From positions 997,001 to 1,061,000 of the forward strand of contig OX387204.1 of the NCBI GenBank assembly GCA_947561715.1: a DNA stretch of 64,000 nt. Reading direction: 5' to 3'. The notes below the pieces were generated by a model that made no database searches, was not told where the DNA came from, and saw nothing but the letters and a program-made list of their open reading frames with translations. Of the stretch, positions 20,972-31,321 are shown piece by piece. Each line of letters opens with the position of its first letter. The stretch's first letter is position 1. Both the position numbers and the translations under genes were made by a program. Origin of the DNA: Ascidia mentula (lineage: Eukaryota; Chordata; Ascidiacea; Phlebobranchia; Ascidiidae).

Positions 20972-21120
20972 AGCAGAGTGGCGCAGCGGAAGCGTGCTGG
21001 GCCCATAACCCATAGGTCGATGGATCGAATCCATCCTCTGCTACATACGCTGTGATCGTATAGTGGTTAGTACTTCACGTTGTGGCCGTGACAACCCAAG
21101 ATCGAATCCTGGTCACAGCA
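20972..21120 (+). tRNA. Pair 50: variant tRNA-iMet + variant tRNA-His(GTG)
   Basis: iMet 20972-21043; His 21049-21120; same variants as pair 40. Confidence 0.9.
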
Positions 21121-21246
21121 AGCTTTTGAGTATTCTTTGTTCTTCAAATTCAAATATTTTGTTCACACTCGAGCAGAGCATTCCACTTTTCGACATTGGA
21201 GGTGAAAATTTGGATCTTTAATCAGATTTTCCTTCAACCAGCCAGC

Positions 21247-21395
21247 AGCATAGTGGCGCAGCGGAAGCGTGCTGGGCCCATAACCCAGAGGTCGATGGAT
21301 CGAAACCATCCTCTGCTACATACGCTGTGATCGTATAGTGGTTAGTACTTCACGTTGTGGCCGTGACAACCCAGGTTCGAATCCTGGTCACAGCA
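21247..21395 (+). tRNA. Pair 51: variant tRNA-iMet + tRNA-His(GTG)
   Basis: iMet 21247-21318 (G5>T); His 21324-21395; copy of pair 41. Confidence 0.91.
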
Positions 21396-21415
21396 AGCTT
21401 TTTCAACCAGCCAGC

Positions 21416-21564
21416 AGCAGAGTGGCGCCGCGGAAGCGTGCTGGGCCCATAACCCAGAGGTCGATGGATCGAAACCATCCTCTGCTACATACGCTGTGAT
21501 CGTATAGTGGTTAGTACTTCACGTTGTGGCCGTGACAACCCAGGTTCGAATCCTGGTCACAGTA
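21416..21564 (+). tRNA. Pair 52: tRNA-iMet(CAT) + tRNA-His(GTG)
   Basis: iMet 21416-21487 (gcgcCgcgg in the D-arm); His 21493-21564 (C72>T). Spacer before it is 20 nt, as for pair 42. Confidence 0.91.
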
Positions 21565-21687
21565 AGCTTTTGAGTATTCTTTGTTCTTCAAATTCAAATA
21601 TTTTTTTACCGCCAGACAGAGCACTCCACTTTCCAAGTTAGAAGTAAAAATTTGGATATTTAATCAAATTTGTTCCACCAAGCCAGC

Positions 21688-21836
21688 AGCAGAGTGGCGC
21701 AGCGGAAGCGTGCTGGGCCCATAACCCAGAGGTCGATGAATCGAAACCATCCTCTGCTATATGCGCTGTGATCGTATAGTGGTTAGTACTTCACGTTGTG
21801 GCCGTGACAACCCAGGTTCGAATCCTGGTCACAGCA
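21688..21836 (+). tRNA. Pair 53: tRNA-iMet(CAT) + tRNA-His(GTG)
   Basis: iMet 21688-21759 (gatgAatc); linker tatgc; His 21765-21836; copy of pair 43. Confidence 0.93.
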
Positions 21837-21962
21837 AGCTTTTAAGTATTCTTTTTTCTTTCATTTCAATTATTTTGTTCACACTCAAACATAGCATTTC
21901 ACTTTTCGAAGTTGGAGATGAAAATTTGGGTATTTAATCAGATTTTGTTTCACCAAGCCAGC

Positions 21963-22114
21963 AGCAGAGTGGCGCAGCGGAAGCGTGCTGGGCCCATAAC
22001 CCAGAGGTCGACGGATCGAAACCATCCTCTGCTACATACGCTGTGATCGTATAGTGATTAGTACTTCACGCGGTTGTGGCCGTGACAACCCAGGTTCGAA
22101 TCCTGGTCACAGCA
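21963..22114 (+). tRNA. Pair 54: tRNA-iMet(CAT) + 75-nt tRNA-His variant
   Basis: iMet 21963-22034 (gtcgaCgg); His 22040-22114 with the insertion; copy of pair 44. Confidence 0.92.
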
Positions 22115-22240
22115 AGCTTTTGAGTATTCTTTGTTTTTCAATTTCAATTATTTTGTTCACACTCAAACAGAGCATTCCACTTTTCGACGTTGGAGATGAA
22201 AATTTGGGTATTTAAACAGATTTTGTTTCACCAAGCCAGC

Positions 22241-22389
22241 AGCAGAGTGGCGCAGCGGAAGCGTGCTGGGCCCATAACCCAGAGGTCGATGGATCGAAAC
22301 CATCCTCTGCTACATACGCTGTGATCGTATAGTGGTTAGTACTTCACGTTGTGGCCGTGACAACCCAGGTTCGAATCCTGGTCACAGCA
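22241..22389 (+). tRNA. Pair 55: tRNA-iMet(CAT) + tRNA-His(GTG)
   Basis: iMet 22241-22312; His 22318-22389. Confidence 0.95.
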
Positions 22390-22515
22390 AGCTTTTGAGT
22401 ATTCTTTGTTCTTCAAATTCAAATATTTTGTTCATACTCGAGCAGAGCATTCCACTTTTCGACGTTGGAGGTGAAAATTTGGATATTTAATCAGATTTTC
22501 CTTCAACCAGCCAGC

Positions 22516-22664
22516 AGCAGAGTGGCGCAGCGGAAGCGTGCTGGGCCCATAACCCAGAGGTCGATGGATCGAAACCATCCTCTGCTACATACGCTGTGAT
22601 CGTATAGTGGTTAGTACTTCACGTTGTGGCCGTGACAACCCAGGTTCGAATCCTGGTCACAGCA
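22516..22664 (+). tRNA. Pair 56: tRNA-iMet(CAT) + tRNA-His(GTG)
   Basis: iMet 22516-22587; His 22593-22664. Confidence 0.95.
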
Positions 22665-22790
22665 AGCTTTTAAGTATTCTTTTTTCTTTCATTTCAATTA
22701 TTTTGTTCACACTCGAGCAGAGCATTCCACTTTTCGACGTTGGAGGTGAAAATTTGGATATTTAATCAGATTTTCCTTCAACCAGCCAGC

Positions 22791-22939
22791 AGCAGAGTGG
22801 CGCAGCGGAAGCGTGCTGGGCCCATAACCCAGAGGTCGTTGGATCGAAACCATCCTCTGCTACATACGCTGTGATCGTATAGTGGTTAGTACTTCACGTT
22901 GTGGCCGTGACAACCCAGGTTCGAATCCTGGTCACAGCA
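22791..22939 (+). tRNA. Pair 57: tRNA-iMet(CAT) + tRNA-His(GTG)
   Basis: iMet 22791-22862 (gtcgTtgg); His 22868-22939; trailer agcattta without T4; copy of pair 24. Confidence 0.93.
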
Positions 22940-23065
22940 AGCATTTAAGTATTCTTTTTTCTTTCATTTCAATTATTTTGTTCACACTCAAACATAGCAT
23001 TTCACTTTTCGAAGTTGGAGATGAAAATTTGGGCATTTAATCAGGTTTTGTTTCACCAAGCCAGC

Positions 23066-23214
23066 AGCAGAGTGGCGCAGCGGAAGCGTGCTGGGCCCAT
23101 AACCCAGAGGTCGATGGATCGAAACCATCCTCTGCTACACACGCTGTGATCGTATAGTGGTTAGTACTTCACGTTGTGGCCGTGACAACCCAGGTTCGAA
23201 TCCTGGTCACAGCA
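23066..23214 (+). tRNA. Pair 58: tRNA-iMet(CAT) + tRNA-His(GTG)
   Basis: iMet 23066-23137; linker cacac; His 23143-23214; copy of pair 25. Confidence 0.95.
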
Positions 23215-23340
23215 AGCTTTTGAGTATTCTTTGTTCTTCAAATTCAAATGTTTTGTTCACACTCGAGCAGAGCATTCCACTTTTCGACGTTGGAGGTGAA
23301 AATTTGGATATTTAATCAGATTTTCCTTCAACCAGCCAGC

Positions 23341-23489
23341 AGCAGAGTGGCGCAGCGGAAGCGTGCTGGGCCCATAACCCAGAGGTCGACGGATCGAAAC
23401 CATCCTCTGCTACATACGCTGTGATCGTATAGTGGTTAGTACTTCACGTTGTGGCCGTGACAACCCAGGTTCGAATCCTGGTCACAGCA
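23341..23489 (+). tRNA. Pair 59: tRNA-iMet(CAT) + tRNA-His(GTG)
   Basis: iMet 23341-23412 (gtcgaCgg); His 23418-23489; trailer agctatta without T4, as pair 26. Confidence 0.93.
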
Positions 23490-23615
23490 AGCTATTAAGT
23501 ATTCTTTTTTCTTTCATTTCAATTATTTTGTTCACACTCGAGCAGAGCATTCCACTTTTCGACGTTGGAGGTGAAAATTTGGATATTTAATCAGATTTTG
23601 TTTTACCAAGCCAGC

Positions 23616-23767
23616 AGCAGAGTGGCGCAGCGGAAGCGTGCTGGGCCCATAACCCAGAGGTCGATGGATTGAAACCATCCTCTGCTACATACGCTGTGAT
23701 CGTATATTGATTAGTACTTCACGCGGTTGTGGCCGTGACAACCCAGGTTCGAATCCTGGTCACAGCA
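23616..23767 (+). tRNA. Pair 60: tRNA-iMet(CAT) + 75-nt tRNA-His variant
   Basis: iMet 23616-23687 (attgaa); His 23693-23767 with the insertion and an extra D-arm change (tatatTga); copy of pair 27. Confidence 0.91.
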
Positions 23768-23893
23768 AGCTTTTGAGTATTCTTTGTTTTTCAATTTCAA
23801 TTATTTTGTTCACACTCAAACAGAGCATTCCACTTTTCGACGTTGGAGATGAAAATTTGGGTATTTAATCAGATTTTGTTTCACCAAGCCAGC

Positions 23894-24042
23894 AGCAGAG
23901 TGGCGCAGCGGAAGCGTGCTGGGCCCATAACCCAGAGGTCGATGGATCGAAACCATCCTCTGCTACATACGCTGTGATCGTATAGTGGTTAGTACTTCAC
24001 GTTGTGGCCGTGACAACCCAGGTTCGAATCCTGGTCACAGCA
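23894..24042 (+). tRNA. Pair 61: tRNA-iMet(CAT) + tRNA-His(GTG)
   Basis: iMet 23894-23965; His 23971-24042. Confidence 0.95.
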
Positions 24043-24168
24043 AGCTTTTGAGTATTCTTTGTTCTTCAAATTCAAATATTTTGTTCATACTCGAGCAGAG
24101 CATTCCACTTTTCGACGTTGGAGGTGAAAATTTGGATATTTAATCAGATTTTCCTTCAACCAGCCAGC

Positions 24169-24317
24169 AGCAGAGTGGCGCAGCGGAAGCGTGCTGGGCC
24201 CATAACCCAGAGGTCGATGGATCGAAACCATCCTCTGCTACATACGCTGTGATCGTATAGTGGTTAGTACTTCACGTTGTGGCCGTGACAACCCAGGTTC
24301 GAATCCTGGTCACAGCA
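24169..24317 (+). tRNA. Pair 62: tRNA-iMet(CAT) + tRNA-His(GTG)
   Basis: iMet 24169-24240; His 24246-24317. Confidence 0.95.
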
Positions 24318-24443
24318 AGCTTTTAAGTATTCTTTTTTCTTTCATTTCAATTATTTTGTTCACACTCGAGCAGAGCATTCCACTTTTCGACGTTGGAGGT
24401 GAAAATTTGGATATTTAATCAGATTTTCCTTCAACCAGCCAGC

Positions 24444-24592
24444 AGCAGAGTGGCGCAGCGGAAGCGTGCTGGGCCCATAACCCAGAGGTCGATGGATCGA
24501 AACCATCCTCTGCTACATACGCTGTGATCGTATAGTGGTTAGTACTTCACGTTGTGGCCGTGACAACCCAGGTTCGAATCCTGGTCACAGCA
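24444..24592 (+). tRNA. Pair 63: tRNA-iMet(CAT) + tRNA-His(GTG)
   Basis: iMet 24444-24515; His 24521-24592. Confidence 0.95.
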
Positions 24593-24718
24593 AGCTTTTA
24601 AGTATTCTTTTTTCTTTCATTTCAATTATTTTGTTCACACTCAAACATAGCATTTCACTTTTCGAAGTTGGAGATGAAAATTTGGGTATTTAATCAGGTT
24701 TTGTTTCACCAAGCCAGC

Positions 24719-24867
24719 AGCCGAGTGGCGCAGCGGAAGCGTGCTGGGCCCATAACCCAGAGGTCGATGGATCGAAACCATCCTCTGCTACACACGCTGT
24801 GATCGTATAGTGGTTAGTACTTCACGTTGTGGCCGTGACAACCCAGGTTCGAATCCTGGTCACAGCA
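24719..24867 (+). tRNA. Pair 64: variant tRNA-iMet + tRNA-His(GTG)
   Basis: iMet 24719-24790 (A4>C); linker cacac; His 24796-24867; copy of pair 31. Confidence 0.92.
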
Positions 24868-24993
24868 AGCTTTTGAGTATTCTTTGTTCTTCAAATTCAA
24901 ATGTTTTGTTCACACTCGAGCAGAGCATTCCACTTTTCGACGTTGTAGGTGAAAATTTGGGTATTTAATCAGATTTTGTTTCACCAAGCCCGC

Positions 24994-25142
24994 AGCAGAG
25001 TGGCGCAGCGGAAGCGTGCTGGGCCCATAACCCAGAGGTCGATGGATCGAAACCATCCTCTGCTACATACGCTGTGATCGTACAGTGGTTAGTACTTCAC
25101 GTTGTGGCCGTGACAACCCAGGTTCGAATCCTGGTCACAGGA
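24994..25142 (+). tRNA. Pair 65: tRNA-iMet(CAT) + variant tRNA-His(GTG)
   Basis: iMet 24994-25065; His 25071-25142 (gtaCagtgg, C72>G); copy of pair 32. Confidence 0.9.
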
Positions 25143-25268
25143 AGCTTTTAAGTATTCTTTTTTCTTTCATTTCAATTATTTTGTTCACACTCAAACATAG
25201 CATTTCACTTTTCGAAGTTGGAGATGAAAATTTGGGTATTTAATCAGGTTTTGTTTCACCAAGCCAGC

Positions 25269-25417
25269 AGCAGAGTGGCGCAGCGGAAGCGTGCTGGGCC
25301 CATAACCCAGAGGTCGATGGATCGAAACCATCCTCTGCTACACACGCTGTGATCGTATAGTGGTTAGTACTTCACGTTGTGGCCGTGACAACCCAGGTTC
25401 GAATCCTGGTCACAGCA
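25269..25417 (+). tRNA. Pair 66: tRNA-iMet(CAT) + tRNA-His(GTG)
   Basis: iMet 25269-25340; linker cacac; His 25346-25417. Confidence 0.95.
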
Positions 25418-25543
25418 AGCTTTTGAGTATTCTTTGTTCTTCAAATTCAAATGTTTTGTTCACACTCGAGCAGAGCATTCCACTTTTCGACGTTGGAGGT
25501 GAAAATTTGGATATTTAATCAGATTTTCCTTCAACCAGCCAGC

Positions 25544-25692
25544 AGCAGAGTGGCGCAGCGGAAGCGTGCTGGGCCCATAACCCAGAGGTCGATGGATCGA
25601 AACCATCCTCTGCTACATACGCTGTGATCGTATAGTGGTTAGTACTTCACGTTGTGGCCGTGACAACCCAGGTTCGAATCCTGGTCACAGCA
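25544..25692 (+). tRNA. Pair 67: tRNA-iMet(CAT) + tRNA-His(GTG)
   Basis: iMet 25544-25615; His 25621-25692. Confidence 0.95.
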
Positions 25693-25818
25693 AGCTTTTA
25701 AGTATTCTTTTTTCTTTCATTTCAATTATTTTGTTCACACTCGAGCAGAGCATTCCACTTTTCGACGTTGGAGGTGAAAATTTGGATATTTAATCAGATT
25801 TTGTTTTACCAAGCCAGC

Positions 25819-25970
25819 AGCAGAGTGGCGCAGCGGAAGCGTGCTGGGCCCATAACCCAGAGGTCGATGGATCGAAACCATCCTCTGCTACATACGCTGT
25901 GATCGTATAGTGATTAGTACTTCACGCGGTTGTGGCCGTGACAACCCAGGTTCGAATCCTGGTCACAGCA
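25819..25970 (+). tRNA. Pair 68: tRNA-iMet(CAT) + 75-nt tRNA-His variant
   Basis: iMet 25819-25890; His 25896-25970 with the insertion; positional copy of pair 35. Confidence 0.92.
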
Positions 25971-26096
25971 AGCTTTTGAGTATTCTTTGTTTTTCAATTT
26001 CAATTATTTTGTTCACACTCAAACAGAGCATTCCACTTTTCGACGTTGGAGATGAAAATTTGGGTATTTAATCAGATTTTGTTTCACCAAGCCAGC

Positions 26097-26245
26097 AGCA
26101 GAGTGGCGCAGCGGAAGCGTGCTGGGCCCATAACCCAGAGGTCGATGGATCGAAACCATCCTCTGCTACATACGCTGTGATCGTATAGTGGTTAGTACTT
26201 CACGTTGTGGCCGTGACAACCCAGGTTCGAATCCTGGTCACAGCA
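26097..26245 (+). tRNA. Pair 69: tRNA-iMet(CAT) + tRNA-His(GTG)
   Basis: iMet 26097-26168; His 26174-26245. Confidence 0.95.
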
Positions 26246-26371
26246 AGCTTTTGAGTATTCTTTGTTTTTCAAATTGAAATATTTTGTTCATACTCGAGCA
26301 GAGCATTCCACTTTTCGACGTTGGAGGTGAAAATTTGGATATTTAATCAGATTTTCCTTCAACCAGCCAGC

Positions 26372-26520
26372 AGCAGAGTGGCGCAGCGGAAGCGTGCTGG
26401 GCCCATAACCCAGAGGTCGATGGATCGAAACCATCCTCTGCTACATACGCTGTGATCGTATAGTGGTTAGTACTTCACGTTGTGGCCGTGACAACCCAGG
26501 TTCGAATCCTGGTCACAGCA
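26372..26520 (+). tRNA. Pair 70: tRNA-iMet(CAT) + tRNA-His(GTG)
   Basis: iMet 26372-26443; His 26449-26520. Confidence 0.95.
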
Positions 26521-26646
26521 AGCTTTTAAGTATTCTTTTTTCTTTCATTTCAATTATTTTGTTCACACTCGAGCAGAGCATTCCACTTTTCGACGTTGGA
26601 GGTGAAAATTTGGATATTTAATCAGATTTTCCTTCAACCAGCCAGC

Positions 26647-26795
26647 AGCAGAGTGGCGCAGCGGAAGCGTGCTGGGCCCATAACCCAGAGGTCGATGGAT
26701 CGAAACCATCCTCTGCTACATACGCTGTGATCGTATAGTGGTTAGTACTTCACGTTGTGGCCGTGACAACCCAGTTTCGAATCCTGGTCACAGCA
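26647..26795 (+). tRNA. Pair 71: tRNA-iMet(CAT) + tRNA-His(GTG)
   Basis: iMet 26647-26718; His 26724-26795 (cagTttcg). Confidence 0.93.
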
Positions 26796-26921
26796 AGCTT
26801 TTAAGTATTCTTTTTTCTTTCATTTCAATTATTTTGTTCACACTCAAACATAGCATTTCACTTTTCGAAGTTGGAGATGAAAATTTGGGTATTTAATCAG
26901 GTTTTGTTTCACCAAGCCCGC

Positions 26922-27070
26922 AGCAGAGTGGCGCAGCGGAAGCGTGCTGTTCCCATAACCCAGAGGTCGATGGATCGTAACCATCCTCTGCTACGTACGC
27001 TGTGATCGTATAGTGGTTAGTACTTCACGTTGTGGCCGTGACAACCCAGGTTCGAATCCTGGTCACAGCA
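26922..27070 (+). tRNA. Pair 72: variant tRNA-iMet + tRNA-His(GTG)
   Basis: iMet 26922-26993 with two G>T in the 5' anticodon stem (gctgttcccat) and cgTaacc; linker cgtac; His 26999-27070. Confidence 0.89.
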
Positions 27071-27196
27071 AGCTTTTGAGTATTCTTTGTTTTTCAATTT
27101 CAATTATTTTGTTCACACTCAAACATAGCATTCCACTTTTCGAAGTTGGAGATGAAAATTTGGGTATTTAATCAGATTTTGTTTTACCAAGCCAGC

Positions 27197-27345
27197 AGCA
27201 GAGTGGCGCAGCGGAAGCGTGCTGGGCCCATAACCCATAGGTCGATGGATCGAATCCATCCTCTGCTACATACGCTGTGATCGTATAGTGGTTAGTACTT
27301 CACGTTGTGGCCGTGACAACCCAAGATCGAATCCTGGTCACAGCA
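27197..27345 (+). tRNA. Pair 73: variant tRNA-iMet + variant tRNA-His(GTG)
   Basis: iMet 27197-27268; His 27274-27345; same variants as pair 40. Confidence 0.9.
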
Positions 27346-27471
27346 AGCTTTTGAGTATTCTTTGTTCTTCAAATTCAAATATTTTGTTCACACTCGAGCA
27401 GAGCATTCCACTTTTCGACATTGGAGGTGAAAATTTGGATCTTTAATCAGATTTTCCTTCAACCAGCCAGC

Positions 27472-27620
27472 AGCATAGTGGCGCAGCGGAAGCGTGCTGG
27501 GCCCATAACCCAGAGGTCGATGGATCGAAACCATCCTCTGCTACATACGCTGTGATCGTATAGTGGTTAGTACTTCACTTTGTGGCCGTGACAACCCAGG
27601 TTCGAATCCTGGTCACAGCA
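27472..27620 (+). tRNA. Pair 74: variant tRNA-iMet + variant tRNA-His(GTG)
   Basis: iMet 27472-27543 (G5>T); His 27549-27620 with G>T in the anticodon stem (tcacTttgtgg). Confidence 0.89.
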
Positions 27621-27746
27621 AGCTTTTAAGTATTCTTTTTTCTTTCATTTCAATTATTTTGTTCACACTCAAACATAGCATTTCACTTTTCGAAGTTGGA
27701 GATGAAAATTTTGGTATTTAATCAGGTTTTGTTTCACCAAGCCAGC

Positions 27747-27895
27747 AGCAGAGTGGCGCAGCGGAAGCGTGCTGGGCCCATAACCCAGAGGTCGATGGAT
27801 CGAAACCATCCTCTGCTACATACGCTGTGATCGTATAGTGGTTAGTACTTCACGTTGTGGCCGTGACAACCCAGGTTCGAATCCTGGTCACAGCA
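27747..27895 (+). tRNA. Pair 75: tRNA-iMet(CAT) + tRNA-His(GTG)
   Basis: iMet 27747-27818; His 27824-27895. Confidence 0.95.
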
Positions 27896-28021
27896 AGCTT
27901 TTGAGTATTCTTTGTTCTTCAAATTCAAATATTTTGTTCATACTCGAGCAGAGCATTCCACTTTTCGACGTTGGAGGTGAAAATTTGGATATTTAATCAG
28001 ATTTTCCTTCAACCAGCCAGC

Positions 28022-28170
28022 AGCAGAGTGGCGCAGCGGAAGCGTGCTGGGCCCATAACCCAGAGGTCGATGGATCGAAACCATCCTCTGCTACATACGC
28101 TGTGATCGTATAGTGGTTAGTACTTCACGTTGTGGCCGTGACAACCCAGGTTCGAATCCTGGTCACAGCA
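28022..28170 (+). tRNA. Pair 76: tRNA-iMet(CAT) + tRNA-His(GTG)
   Basis: iMet 28022-28093; His 28099-28170. Confidence 0.95.
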
Positions 28171-28296
28171 AGCTTTTAAGTATTCTTTTTTCTTTCATTT
28201 CAATTATTTTGTTCACACTCGAGCAGAGCATTCCACTTTTCGACGTTGGAGGTGAAAATTTGGATATTTAATCAGATTTTCCTTCAACCAGCCAGC

Positions 28297-28445
28297 AGCA
28301 GAGTGGCGCAGCGGAAGCGTGCTGGGCCCATAACCCAGAGGTCGATGGATCGAAACCATCCTCTGCTACATACGCTGTGATCGTATAGTGGTTAGTACTT
28401 CACGTTGTGGCCGTGACAACCCAGTTTCGAATCCTGGTCACAGCA
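28297..28445 (+). tRNA. Pair 77: tRNA-iMet(CAT) + tRNA-His(GTG)
   Basis: iMet 28297-28368; His 28374-28445 (cagTttcg). Confidence 0.93.
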
Positions 28446-28571
28446 AGCTTTTAAGTATTCTTTTTTCTTTCATTTCAATTATTTTGTTCACACTCAAACA
28501 TAGCATTTCACTTTTCGAAGTTGGAGATGAAAATTTGGGTATTTAATCAGGTTTTGTTTCACCAAGCCCGC

Positions 28572-28720
28572 AGCAGAGTGGCGCAGCGGAAGCGTGCTGT
28601 TCCCATAACCCAGAGGTCGATGGATCGTAACCATCCTCTGCTACGTACGCTGTGATCGTATAGTGGTTAGTACTTCACGTTGTGGCCGTGACAACCCAGG
28701 TTCGAATCCTGGTCACAGCA
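28572..28720 (+). tRNA. Pair 78: variant tRNA-iMet + tRNA-His(GTG)
   Basis: iMet 28572-28643 (gctgttcccat, cgTaacc); linker cgtac; His 28649-28720; copy of pair 72. Confidence 0.89.
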
Positions 28721-28846
28721 AGCTTTTGAGTATTCTTTGTTTTTCAATTTCAATTATTTTGTTCACACTCAAACATAGCATTCCACTTTTCGAAGTTGGA
28801 GATGAAAATTTGGGTATTTAATCAGATTTTGTTTTACCAAGCCAGC

Positions 28847-28995
28847 AGCAGAGTGGCGCAGCGGAAGCGTGCTGGGCCCATAACCCATAGGTCGATGGAT
28901 CGAATCCATCCTCTGCTACATACGCTGTGATCGTATAGTGGTTAGTACTTCACGTTGTGGCCGTGACAACCCAAGATCGAATCCTGGTCACAGCA
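28847..28995 (+). tRNA. Pair 79: variant tRNA-iMet + variant tRNA-His(GTG)
   Basis: iMet 28847-28918; His 28924-28995; same variants as pair 40. Confidence 0.9.
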
Positions 28996-29121
28996 AGCTT
29001 TTGAGTATTCTTTGTTCTTCAAATTCAAATATTTTGTTCACACTCGAGCAGAGCATTCCACTTTTCGACATTGGAGGTGAAAATTTGGATCTTTAATCAG
29101 ATTTTCCTTCAACCAGCCAGC

Positions 29122-29270
29122 AGCATAGTGGCGCAGCGGAAGCGTGCTGGGCCCATAACCCAGAGGTCGATGGATCGAAACCATCCTCTGCTACATACGC
29201 TGTGATCGTATAGTGGTTAGTACTTCACGTTGTGGCCGTGACAACCCAGGTTCGAATCCTGGTCACAGCA
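29122..29270 (+). tRNA. Pair 80: variant tRNA-iMet + tRNA-His(GTG)
   Basis: iMet 29122-29193 (G5>T, upstream TCTTTAA); His 29199-29270. Confidence 0.91.
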
Positions 29271-29396
29271 AGCTTTTAAGTATTCTTTTTTCTTTCATTT
29301 CAATTATTTTGTTCACACTCAAACATAGCATTTCACTTTTCGAAGTTGGAGATGAAAATTTTGGTATTTAATCAGGTTTTGTTTCACCAAGCCAGC

Positions 29397-29545
29397 AGCA
29401 GAGTGGCGCAGCGGAAGCGTGCTGGGCCCATAACCCAGAGGTCGATGGATCGAAACCATCCTCTGCTACATACGCTGTGATCGTATAGTGGTTAGTACTT
29501 CACGTTGTGGCCGTGACAACCCAGGTTCGAATCCTGGTCACAGCA
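29397..29545 (+). tRNA. Pair 81: tRNA-iMet(CAT) + tRNA-His(GTG)
   Basis: iMet 29397-29468; His 29474-29545. Confidence 0.95.
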
Positions 29546-29671
29546 AGCTTTTGAGTATTCTTTGTTCTTCAAATTCAAATATTTTGTTCATACTCGAGCA
29601 GAGCATTCCACTTTTCGACGTTGGAGGTGAAAATTTGGATATTTAATCAGATTTTCCTTCAACCAGCCAGC

Positions 29672-29820
29672 AGCAGAGTGGCGCAGCGGAAGCGTGCTGG
29701 GCCCATAACCCAGAGGTCGATGGATCGAAACCATCCTCTGCTACATACGCTGTGATCGTATAGTGGTTAGTACTTCACGTTGTGGCCGTGACAACCCAGG
29801 TTCGAATCCTGGTCACAGCA
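29672..29820 (+). tRNA. Pair 82: tRNA-iMet(CAT) + tRNA-His(GTG)
   Basis: iMet 29672-29743; His 29749-29820. Confidence 0.95.
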
Positions 29821-29946
29821 AGCTTTTAAGTATTCTTTTTTCTTTCATTTCAATTATTTTGTTCACACTCGAGCAGAGCATTCCACTTTTCGACGTTGGA
29901 GGTGAAAATTTGGATATTTAATCAGATTTTCCTTCAACCAGCCAGC

Positions 29947-30095
29947 AGCAGAGTGGCGCAGCGAAAGCGTGATGTGCCCATAACCCAGAGGTCGATGGAT
30001 CGAAACCATCCTCTGCTACATACGCTGTGATCGTATAGTGGTTAGTACTTCACGTTGTGGCCGTGACAACCGAGGTTCGAATCCTGGTCACAGCA
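29947..30095 (+). tRNA. Pair 83: variant tRNA-iMet + tRNA-His(GTG)
   Basis: iMet 29947-30018 with gcgAaag and a damaged anticodon stem (gAtgTgccc); His 30024-30095 (accGagg). Confidence 0.88.
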
Positions 30096-30221
30096 GGCTT
30101 TTGAGTATTCTTTGTTCTTTCATTTCAATTATTTTGTTCACACTCAAACATAGCATTTCACTTTTCGAAGTTGGAGATGAAAATTTGGGTATTTAATCAG
30201 GTTTTGTTTCACCAAGCCAGC

Positions 30222-30370
30222 AGCAGAGTGGCGCAGCGGAAGCGTGCTGGGCCCATAACCCATAGGTCGATGGATCGAATCCATCCTCTGCTACATACGC
30301 TGTGATCGTATAGTGGTTAGTACTTCACGTTGTGGCCGTGACAACCCGAGATCGAATCCTGGTCACAGCA
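30222..30370 (+). tRNA. Pair 84: variant tRNA-iMet + variant tRNA-His(GTG)
   Basis: iMet 30222-30293 (cccaTag, cgaaTcc); His 30299-30370 (cccgagatcg). Confidence 0.9.
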
Positions 30371-30496
30371 AGCTTTTGAGTATTCTTTGTTCTTCAAATT
30401 CAAATATTTTGTTCACACTCGAGCAGAGCATTCCACTTTTCGACATTGGAGGTGAAAATTTGGATCTTTAATCAGATTTTCCTTCAACCAGCCAGC

Positions 30497-30645
30497 AGCA
30501 TAGTGGCGCAGCGGAAGCGTGCTGGGCCCATAACCCAGAGGTCGATGGATCGAAACCATCCTCTGCTACATACGCTGTGATCGTATAGTGGTTAGTACTT
30601 CACGTTGTGGCCGTGACAAACCAGGTTCGAATCCTGGTCACAGCA
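30497..30645 (+). tRNA. Pair 85: variant tRNA-iMet + tRNA-His(GTG)
   Basis: iMet 30497-30568 (G5>T, upstream TCTTTAA); His 30574-30645 (gacaaAcc). Confidence 0.9.
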
Positions 30646-30771
30646 AGCTTTTAAGTATTCTTTTTTCTTTCATTTCAATTATTTTGTTCACACTCAAACA
30701 TAGCATTTCACTTTTCGAAGTTGGAGATGAAAATTTTGGTATTTAATCAGGTTTTGTTTCACCAAGCCAGC

Positions 30772-30920
30772 AGCAGAGTGGCGCAGCGGAAGCGTGATGG
30801 GCCCATAACCCAGAGGTCGATGGATCGAAACCATCCTCTGCTACATACGCTGTGATCGTATAGTGGTTAGTACTTCACGTTGTGGCCGTGACAACCCAGG
30901 TTCGAATCCTGGTCACAGCA
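30772..30920 (+). tRNA. Pair 86: tRNA-iMet(CAT) + tRNA-His(GTG)
   Basis: iMet 30772-30843 (gtgAtggg); His 30849-30920. Confidence 0.93.
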
Positions 30921-31046
30921 AGCTTTTGAGTATTCTTTGTTCTTCAAATTCAAATATTTTGTTCACACTCGAGCAGAGCATTCCACTTTTCGACGTTGGA
31001 GGTGAAAATTTGGATATTTAATCAGATTTTCCTTCAACCAGCCAGC

Positions 31047-31195
31047 AGCAGAGTGGCGCAGCGGAAGCGTGCTGGGCCCATAACCCAGAGGTCGATGGAT
31101 CGAAACCATCCTCTGCTACATACGCTGTGATCGTATAGTGGTTAGTACTTCACGTTGTGGCCGTGACAACCCAGGTTCGAATCCTGGTCACAGCA
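31047..31195 (+). tRNA. Pair 87: tRNA-iMet(CAT) + tRNA-His(GTG)
   Basis: iMet 31047-31118; His 31124-31195. Confidence 0.95.
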
Positions 31196-31321
31196 AGCTT
31201 TTAAGTATTCTTTTTTCTTTCATTTCAATTATTTTGTTCACACTCGAGCAGAGCATTCCACTTTTCGACGTTGGAGGTGAAAATTTGGATATTTAATCAG
31301 ATTTTCCTTCAACCAGCCAGC

